A stretch of DNA of 64,000 nt, from NCBI GenBank assembly GCA_910576205.1, contig CAJTHL010000002.1, positions 1 through 64,000 on the forward strand, read 5' to 3'. The stretch is from Clostridia bacterium. Lineage in GTDB: Bacteria > Bacillota > Clostridia > Lachnospirales > Lachnospiraceae. Made by a program: the position numbers and the translations under genes. Below the pieces are notes generated by a model that had not been told where the DNA came from, did no database searches, and saw nothing but the letters and a program-made list of their open reading frames with translations. Shown piece after piece: positions 58,142 through 64,000 of the stretch. The stretch's first letter is position 1. Every line of letters starts with the position of its first letter.

Positions 58142-59695
58142 TTACGCCAGATCCCCCGCTGCCTTCACCTTCACCCGGTTGGTATTTCCCGGATAGTACT
58201 GAAGCGGCGTATCCTCCATATCAATAATCTCCACTGTTTCCCGGACGGCTCCTGCCTGGACTGCAAGCTCCACGGCTTCCTTTTTCGCCTCCTCCAGGGC
58301 CTGCTCCCGGGGCGTCTCCAGATAATCCACCAGAGCCTCATAATTTCCGGAAATTTTGGAAATGGCGGAGCCGATGGCGTTTGCCACGCCCCCGTTTTCC
58401 GGCTTGGAAACAGAGTTTGCGCCGCTTAAATCCTCCGGCAGGATAATGGAGCCGCCGCCCACCAGGATAATGTCCACATTGTCGCTGGAAACCTTCATGG
58501 CATCAATGGAGTCCTCCGCCAGGGAACGGATGGCATCCATGGCTTTCCTGGCAAATTCTTCGCTTAAATGGGCCACCCTGGAGGCGTCCCCAAGCTCTGT
58601 CATGCCAAGGCGCACCGCAATATCCGTGGCCGTGCAGACGTCGCCTCCGAACACCAGAGCCTTTTCCGTAATCTGATAGCCCACGGAATCCGGGCCCACG
58701 GTTACGGAGCCGTCTTTGCGCTCCCGCACAACGGAGCCTCCCCCAAGGCCGATGGAAACCACGTCCGGCATACGGAAATTGGTGCGGACGCCGCCGATGG
58801 TAACGGCCACGCTGGACTCCCTGGGAAACCCGTTCTGAATCACGCCTAAATCCGTGGTGGTTCCCCCCACGTCAATGACAATGGCATTCTTCCATTTGCT
58901 TAAATAGCTGGCGCCCCGTATGGAATTGGTGGGGCCGCAGGCAATGGTGAGAATGGGATAACGGCGGGCATACTCCATGGTCATTAAGGTACCGTCATTC
59001 TGGGACAGGTAAATGTCCGCGTTGGCAATGCCCTCATCTCTAAGGCTTCTGGCAAAGCCGTTGGTAAAGGATTCGGCCACCTGGTAGAGGGCCGCATTCA
59101 GGATGGTGGCGTTTTCCCGCTCGATAAGGCCCATAGTACCGATCTCACTGGAGATGGACACATGCACGTCCTCTCCCATAATCTCCCGGCAAAGCCTGCC
59201 TGCCTCCTCCTCATGGTCGCTGCGGATGGTGGAGAACACACAGGAAATGGCTACGGATTTCACATTTTTTTCTTTTAAGCCTTCAAAGAACTTCCGGGCC
59301 GCCTCCTTGTCAAAGGGGGCAAGCTCCTTGCCGTCGTACTCAAAACCGCCGCCGATCACCGCCATATCCACGGCCACGGCCCGCAAATCCTCCGCCCAGT
59401 CCACCATGGGGGGAATGCCTAAGGTGGCAGGCGCGCCGATGCGCAGAATGCCGATGGGGGCTAAGTGGCGTCTCTCCACAATGGCGTTGGTACACTGGGT
59501 GGTTCCCAGCATGGCCTGGCCGATTTCACCGGGGTTGACGCCGGATTCCTTTAAAACAGCCCGGACAGCCGACAGAATGCCGTCGTAGGCATCCCTGGTG
59601 GTATGCTCCTTGACGCTTGCCACCACCTTCAGATTTTCATCAATCAGAACGGCGTCCGTGTTGGTGCCGCCCACATCTATTCCAAGCTTGTACAT
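58142..59695 (-). CDS. Hydantoinase/oxoprolinase A-type subunit (HyuA-like)
   Basis: A 517-residue ATPase-fold protein starting MYKLGIDVGGTNTDAVLIDE. It has a second phosphate motif, AIVIDVGGTTTDLGVIQNG, and the third, IILVGGGSIILPEDLSG, of the actin-like fold used by ATP-dependent hydantoinases and oxoprolinases. The start at 59695 follows GGGAGGAG and overlaps the DUF917 stop (TAATG). No B subunit (HyuB) is adjacent; the DUF917 protein is its partner here, as often seen. The substrate is a hydantoin-like or oxoproline-like ring, not further defined. Confidence 0.85.
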   Translation of the reverse strand: MYKLGIDVGGTNTDAVLIDENLKVVASVKEHTTRDAYDGILSAVRAVLKESGVNPGEIGQAMLGTTQCTNAIVERRHLAPIGILRIGAPATLGIPPMVDWAEDLRAVAVDMAVIGGGFEYDGKELAPFDKEAARKFFEGLKEKNVKSVAISCVFSTIRSDHEEEAGRLCREIMGEDVHVSISSEIGTMGLIERENATILNAALYQVAESFTNGFARSLRDEGIANADIYLSQNDGTLMTMEYARRYPILTIACGPTNSIRGASYLSKWKNAIVIDVGGTTTDLGVIQNGFPRESSVAVTIGGVRTNFRMPDVVSIGLGGGSVVRERKDGSVTVGPDSVGYQITEKALVFGGDVCTATDIAVRLGMTELGDASRVAHLSEEFARKAMDAIRSLAEDSIDAMKVSSDNVDIILVGGGSIILPEDLSGANSVSKPENGGVANAIGSAISKISGNYEALVDYLETPREQALEEAKKEAVELAVQAGAVRETVEIIDMEDTPLQYYPGNTNRVKVKAAGDLA

Positions 59696-60789
59696 TACTG
59701 CTCTCCTCCCTTCCAACGTTCCTCCAGGGGAATATAATCTGTGTCAATACCGAAATACCGGGGCCCCACCAGATCAAGCCCCTCCTTTGTGCGCCACAGA
59801 GGGAAGCAGGGAAGGCCAACCACCAGCACACGCTTTCCGTATTTCAAGGCGTCTGTGGGCACAGGCTGGAAGGTTTCCGTATCCACCAGACAGATAAGGT
59901 CCGGCGTGGTGGCAAGAATCTTTCCGTCCACCACGGCGGCCAGGTTTTCATTCTGGAATTCCACGTAGGCTTCCCGGCCCTTGCACTCCTGGATGCCGGT
60001 GAGCACGACTTTTCCGAAGTTAAAGCCGTCCCGCACTTCCCGAAGCACGTCGCTGATCTTTCCCTTAAAGAGCGGGAACCCTTCGGTGATCTCCAGGAAC
60101 TGCTCCTGGGGCGTGCAGTCTGTGGCCTCCTTAACCCGGTGGATGGCGCTTCCCAGCACCTGGCTTCGGGTTACAATGCCCTTGACGCTGTACTTCTTCA
60201 TAAAGGCTCCGTCCATGGCGTACAAAGAGATGGACACCGAACCGCCGCAGGCCATGGTAACCGCCCGGGCCAGCTCCTCCGTCCACTTGTTGGTGATGGT
60301 CCGGAAAATAGTGGAATTTCCCTTTTCATCCACCAGAGCCATGGGGGTGGCCGAACCGCCGCCGATGGTAAAGGTTACCATCTGAAGCTCCGGAAACGCC
60401 CTTCCCATGCCGTCGCAGTCCACCAGGGGCAGCCCTATGCGGGCGGCCGCGGCAATGGGCAGCATGGAGTTTACGCCTCCTGCCTCAATGGGCATAAAGG
60501 CGTAGATGGGTTTTCCATAGAAGGAGGAAACCGCATCGTAGAGGGTGCGGTACTCTGTGCCGCCGATGCCCTTTTCCGCCAGGATTGTAGGCGCCCCCAT
60601 CATGGCAATAGGCACCACCAGGGCGTCGTCCGGCACCTCGTCCGGGTCAAGCAGTGTGACGGGGCCGCACTCCTTTACAGCGCCGATGGCAACAAGCTTT
60701 CCAACATAGGGATCTCCGCCCCCGCCCGCTCCCAGAAGCGCCGCTCCCAAGGCGATATCCTCGATTTCTTCAATTCCGATTTTTCGCAA
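59695..60789 (-). CDS. DUF917 domain protein, hydantoinase partner
   Basis: A 364-residue protein beginning at TTG (AAGGAG 8 nt upstream). It contains GAALLGAGGGGDPYVGKLVA, the glycine-rich start of DUF917, PIEAGGVNSMLPIAAAARIG, VDCDGMGRAFPELQM and LICLVDTETFQPVPTD. DUF917 proteins are encoded with HyuA-type subunits, and one has been linked to thiohydantoin handling. It shares a translational overlap with the HyuA-like gene and lies about 100 nt after the permease gene. Confidence 0.82.
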   Translation of the reverse strand: MRKIGIEEIEDIALGAALLGAGGGGDPYVGKLVAIGAVKECGPVTLLDPDEVPDDALVVPIAMMGAPTILAEKGIGGTEYRTLYDAVSSFYGKPIYAFMPIEAGGVNSMLPIAAAARIGLPLVDCDGMGRAFPELQMVTFTIGGGSATPMALVDEKGNSTIFRTITNKWTEELARAVTMACGGSVSISLYAMDGAFMKKYSVKGIVTRSQVLGSAIHRVKEATDCTPQEQFLEITEGFPLFKGKISDVLREVRDGFNFGKVVLTGIQECKGREAYVEFQNENLAAVVDGKILATTPDLICLVDTETFQPVPTDALKYGKRVLVVGLPCFPLWRTKEGLDLVGPRYFGIDTDYIPLEERWKGGEQ

Positions 60790-60886
60790 AATATCAGCTC
60801 CTTTTTCTTTTTATTTCCTATATTTCAGAGGATCCTGTATAAGACAATCCTTCCTCCGCCCAGATACCCGGCAAACCGGAATCCTC

Positions 60887-62209
60887 CTAAGCTCTTTTTT
60901 CGGCCGTTCCTCTTCCGAGAACGGCGTACAATACCAGGGAAACCACAATTCCGTTTACCGGCCCCACAAAGAAGGGGATATTCAAAAAGGGCAGCGCCTC
61001 CACAAGTCCCGGGAAAGAAGCGAAGGTTCCGCCGGTAATACAGGCAATCAGAGCTCCTGCCAGGAAAGAGATAAGGCCCGGCACGGAAAATTCCGCGCTG
61101 CGGCTGAAATTCTCCCGCTTTCCTCTGCGTACAATCCAGTAGTCGGCAATAAGCACCCCTGCAAGAGGCGGAATCAGCGCCGACATAAGGGACAGAAAGC
61201 CCTGGAAGGCATTCAGAAGGCCAAAGGCCGCCAGCAAAGTCCCGATGCCGCCGGCAATGCCGGTGGTAATCTTAAATTTACTTTCGTCAAACCCCAGAAG
61301 GTTAGAGAGGGCCAGGCCGCCGGAGTAGGCGTTTGTCACATTGGTGGTCCAGGTGGCCAGTACCAGGGCAATCAGACCGAACACCGGAACGCCAAGGCTT
61401 GCCAGGATGGCGGAGATATCATACTGCCCGGTGACAATACTCATAACGGCCCCTGTCAGCAGCATAAAGAATCCGGCCGGGATTACGCCCACAATGGAGG
61501 ATTTTACCACATCTGCCCGGCTTTTGGCAAACCGGCAGTAGTCTGCGGAGATTACGCCCCCCAGGGCGAAGGACGCCACGGTCATGGAAATGCCGAACAC
61601 CAGCCCGGCCGACTGTTCCGGATGATAGGCTGCCAGGACTTCGCTTCCGTTGTTGGAGATGAGCCCGGCGATAATGCCGTAGAGACACACCACCACCAGC
61701 AGGGGAACTGCCACATAGTTGAGCCATTTAAGGCCCTTAAAGCCTGCGCAGGCCGTCACCAGCATAATGACACCCCAGACAATGGAGCATACCATTGTCA
61801 TGGCCGTCCCTGGGGCTTCCATCCCCACAAGGGGCGCCAGCATAGACGCAAAGGCGCTTCCGCAGGTGGCAGACTGGATGCCAAACCACCCCACACAGGC
61901 AATGGAAAGCAGCACACTGATTACAAAGCGGGCGCCCTGCCTGCCAAGGGGCCCCTCCGCCATGACAGACACCGGAAGCCCGGTGTCACAGGCCTGCATA
62001 CCGATAAAGATCATATAGGCGCAGATAAGGCCGTATCCGATTCCGATGGAAAGGATAATTTCCGGCATGGAAAGCCCGCCGCCGGACAACACGCCGCCCA
62101 CCATAAGACAGGGCACGCAGATCATGCCGCCCGCCCAGACCATGGCGATGGAGCCCCAGCTCTGCCGCTGTTCGGCCTTGATCTCAAAACGCGAATTATG
62201 TTCATTCAT
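60887..62209 (-). CDS. NCS1-type cytosine/hydantoin permease (CodB-like)
   Basis: A 440-residue, 12-helix transporter starting MNEHNSRFEIKAEQRQSWGS. It has the family segments GMQACDTGLPVSVMAEGPLG, RFVISVLLSIACVGWFGIQ and the C-terminal PPLAGVLIADYWIVRRGKR. NCS1 carriers import nucleobases or hydantoins with H+ or Na+. Its place in an operon with HyuA and DUF917 points to a hydantoin-like or purine-breakdown compound. AGGAGG lies 9 nt before the ATG. Confidence 0.85.
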   Translation of the reverse strand: MNEHNSRFEIKAEQRQSWGSIAMVWAGGMICVPCLMVGGVLSGGGLSMPEIILSIGIGYGLICAYMIFIGMQACDTGLPVSVMAEGPLGRQGARFVISVLLSIACVGWFGIQSATCGSAFASMLAPLVGMEAPGTAMTMVCSIVWGVIMLVTACAGFKGLKWLNYVAVPLLVVVCLYGIIAGLISNNGSEVLAAYHPEQSAGLVFGISMTVASFALGGVISADYCRFAKSRADVVKSSIVGVIPAGFFMLLTGAVMSIVTGQYDISAILASLGVPVFGLIALVLATWTTNVTNAYSGGLALSNLLGFDESKFKITTGIAGGIGTLLAAFGLLNAFQGFLSLMSALIPPLAGVLIADYWIVRRGKRENFSRSAEFSVPGLISFLAGALIACITGGTFASFPGLVEALPFLNIPFFVGPVNGIVVSLVLYAVLGRGTAEKRA

Positions 62210-62263
62210 AATACAATTCCTCCTGCAAATTTTAATTCCACATCCGTATTCACATAAATTAGA

Positions 62264-62291
62264 TTATACGTTTATTGCTTCAAAGCGGCAA
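62264..62291 (-). promoter_or_regulatory. Promoter of the permease-DUF917-HyuA operon
   Basis: Minus-strand TTGCCG (62286-62291), 16 nt, TATAAT (62264-62269), leader about 45 nt. The weak -35 is consistent with activation by the PucR-type regulator encoded just upstream. Confidence 0.55.
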
Positions 62292-62309
62292 AGCACAAAA
62301 GAGACAAAA

Positions 62310-62345
62310 ATACGCCCGCTTTTTTGTCCCAAAGGACAAAGCGGA
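62310..62345 (-). terminator. Probable terminator of the pucR-type gene
   Basis: On the minus strand GTCCGC..TTTGTCC pairs with GGACAAA..GCGGGC around a 4-nt loop, with a T-rich stretch (TATTTTTGTC) following. The stem is interrupted by extra As, so it is weaker than the others. Confidence 0.45.
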
Positions 62346-62380
62346 CGTTGGTAGAGAGCCGTAAACGGAAATACAGCGGC

Positions 62381-63982
62381 CTATGGCCCTCCCGTCAGCC
62401 GCAGAAGAGCCGCCGCCCGATAGAGCGGATACACCTGGGGCATGCTGTCCAGATCGCATCCCAGCAGGGTGCGGATACGGCCCAGACGGTATTTGACCGT
62501 ATTCTTGTGGAGAAACAGGAGCCTTGAGCAGCCTACCGTGCTGCTTTTTGCGTCCAGGAGATACGTCTCCAGGGTATGGAGGAGAAGCGGATCCGCCTGG
62601 GAATCCAGTAAGGGCCTTAAGGGAGCCAGGGACTGGGTAAGCACAGTCTCCCCCTCCTCTGCTTTCCTGTGACAGTCAGCCGCAAATTTCATGTCCTGGA
62701 GGGTATAGCAGTTCCAAAGAGGCCAGATTTTCCTGGCAAAGGGAAGCATCTCTACATAGATCAGGAAGCTTTGGCGCACCTCCGCCGTGCGTTCCAGAGG
62801 ATGGCAGCAGGTAAGGGTAGTCGAAAAATCCATGGTTTCCAACTGGGCCTGCAGCTCCTGGGAGATACTTTTCCGCTCCGGCGCCTGTTCAATCCAGTCC
62901 AGAAACACCACCAGATACCCCTCGTAAAAATCCGCCACCACCGTATGGCAGTAGTGATCCAGGTATTCCCGCAAAAAGGGCAGTCCTTCCCTGCGGAAAC
63001 GCTCCCGCTTTTGCTCCTCACAGTCCAGAATCCACATTTCATGGATATCCGCCACATTAATATGGAAAAGATCTGCCAGCTGGCGCATTTTAATCGGCTT
63101 GTCCTGGAGAATGGCACGGATCAGCTCACGGGCGGCCACCTCCTCCTGCTCCTGTCCCCAGATATTGACGCCAAGCTGCATTACCTCCATGGCCTGCTCC
63201 AGCAGGGAGGGCTCCAGAGGAAGCCCCTCCTTGAATAGCAGAAGCTCAAGCTTTGGCCCGTGATCGGGAGAGATGGTAAAGCGGCTGAGAAAGCCCTCCG
63301 GCAATATACTGCAGGGCATGGTGCCCTGGTCCGGGGGCAGGGCGTCCAGGCTTTCCAGGCCCGCCCTTATACTCTCCTCCAGGCTTCTGGGCCAGGCTGC
63401 AATAAGCAGGGGCTTAAACGCGCTGTCGCATAAAAGGACAGAGGCGGACAGCCGGTCGCTGAGCATTTTCAGAATGGTAGGCACAGACCTCTGGTGTGGG
63501 GGCAGAGGCGTCACCTGGGCCAGAATTTCCGATGCCAGGGAATCCTGGCGGCTCCGGTTCTGGTAAATCAGAGACGTTACATCGCTGATTACTTCCCCGT
63601 AGCGCAGGGTGGGATCTCCCTCGGGCATAACGATCAGCACAAAATCCATCTCGTCGGCAAGACAGCGTATCCTGGGGTGAATCTCTTTCAGATAAATGCC
63701 CACGTAAAAGAGGATAAGGCCCACTTCCCCGCCCTCTGCCAGACGTTTCATATTAATATACTGCTGTTCCACATTATCCATCATATTTAGGAAGCCCGTA
63801 ATTACAATCTCACTCCCGTAATATTCCCCCTGGGGAAACACCTCGTCCACAAGAACGCCGGGATCCGTGGACTCCAGCACCGAGATAGAGGAAACCACCT
63901 TGGAAAGCCCCCCGTGGCCGGCAATAACTTTTGCCTGGCGAAGGGAGGGAAGCTTTAATAAATCCGAAACCGTTACACTCAT
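62381..63982 (-). CDS. PucR-family transcriptional regulator
   Basis: A 533-residue regulator. It has an N-terminal PucR domain (VSDLLKLPSLRQAKVIAGHG, DPGVLVDEVFPQGEYYGSEI), a variable ligand/GGDEF-like middle and a C-terminal PucR-type helix-turn-helix (LLHTLETYLLDAKSSTVGCS, RLLFLHKNTVKYRLGRIRTL). PucR proteins activate purine or allantoin-type catabolism when substrate is present. It lies directly upstream of the permease-DUF917-HyuA operon, which it most likely controls. AGGAG precedes the ATG. Confidence 0.88.
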   Translation of the reverse strand: MSVTVSDLLKLPSLRQAKVIAGHGGLSKVVSSISVLESTDPGVLVDEVFPQGEYYGSEIVITGFLNMMDNVEQQYINMKRLAEGGEVGLILFYVGIYLKEIHPRIRCLADEMDFVLIVMPEGDPTLRYGEVISDVTSLIYQNRSRQDSLASEILAQVTPLPPHQRSVPTILKMLSDRLSASVLLCDSAFKPLLIAAWPRSLEESIRAGLESLDALPPDQGTMPCSILPEGFLSRFTISPDHGPKLELLLFKEGLPLEPSLLEQAMEVMQLGVNIWGQEQEEVAARELIRAILQDKPIKMRQLADLFHINVADIHEMWILDCEEQKRERFRREGLPFLREYLDHYCHTVVADFYEGYLVVFLDWIEQAPERKSISQELQAQLETMDFSTTLTCCHPLERTAEVRQSFLIYVEMLPFARKIWPLWNCYTLQDMKFAADCHRKAEEGETVLTQSLAPLRPLLDSQADPLLLHTLETYLLDAKSSTVGCSRLLFLHKNTVKYRLGRIRTLLGCDLDSMPQVYPLYRAAALLRLTGGP

Positions 63983-64000
63983 ACTGATTTCTCCTATTCC

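Noticed and set aside
59617..61038. Plus-strand frame of 473 residues across DUF917 and the permease gene
   Set aside because: The composition is that of a shadow of two well-defined minus-strand genes, with His/Gly-rich low-complexity product and no family motifs.
1..64000. tRNA, rRNA or other structured RNA genes
   Set aside because: I looked through the intergenic spaces for tRNA arms and known riboswitch cores by eye and saw none; a covariance-model scan would be needed to exclude them.

Overview
The window looks like a chromosome segment of a gut-type, spore-forming member of the Lachnospiraceae (Clostridium cluster XIVa). The evidence is Firmicutes-style genes with strong AGGAGG ribosome-binding sites, GerW and SpoVB-like sporulation relatives, a Clostridia-type iron-sulfur locus (RrF2 regulator, NifS, NifU), and a GC-rich backbone with most genes on the minus strand. 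I ran no searches; family names come from recognised motifs and overall sequence character.

Positions 1-5350 are an AT-richer mobile segment. It has the end of an IS3-type insertion sequence, a Cys-rich KTR protein, a two-component system driving a BcrAB-like ABC exporter with a DUF4097 lipoprotein, an excisionase-like DNA-binding protein and TnpV. These genes are typical cargo and backbone of clostridial integrative elements. The segment abuts, and probably cut, the first gene of the next region.

Positions about 5375-11745 are a filamentous-phage (inovirus-like) prophage in a Gram-positive host. In order it has a 5'-truncated Zot/pI assembly ATPase, two paralogous major coat proteins, a broken and an intact LamG-type secreted attachment protein, three tiny genes (two encoding membrane peptides) and an HUH rolling-circle replication initiator. 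Two things stand out. The coat-protein membrane domain recurs at the C-terminus of the first LamG protein. The intergenic spaces carry short hairpins that share geometry but not sequence.

Positions 11819-50100 are mostly housekeeping: an SOS-controlled YneA-like LysM protein, the serine operon (serC-serA-DUF1015), an L,D-transpeptidase, leuB-ilvD-ilvB, a Y-family polymerase/YolD-like/VOC operon, the glycolytic genes gap, pgk and tpiA, hisJ, an amidase, two polytopic membrane proteins of glycosyltransferase type, mnmA, iscR-nifS-nifU, a SpoVB-like flippase, DAHP synthase, rarA, a MATE exporter, sporulation and envelope genes, and an SPFH/zinc-ribbon pair. Three promoters (yneA, polY, rarA) carry closely similar LexA-type boxes at operator positions, so a small SOS regulon can be read directly.

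Positions 50159-64000 hold a toxin-antitoxin remnant, a split purine pathway (stand-alone AICAR transformylase plus archaeal-type PurO IMP cyclohydrolase), a restriction-modification island and a hydantoin-type operon. The island has two C5 methyltransferases, Vsr, a PD-(D/E)xK-like nuclease with a topoisomerase zinc finger, and a divergent HNH nuclease. The hydantoin operon has a PucR regulator, an NCS1 permease, DUF917 and HyuA. The longer methyltransferase carries an exact endonuclease III-type four-cysteine Fe-S motif in its N-terminal extension.
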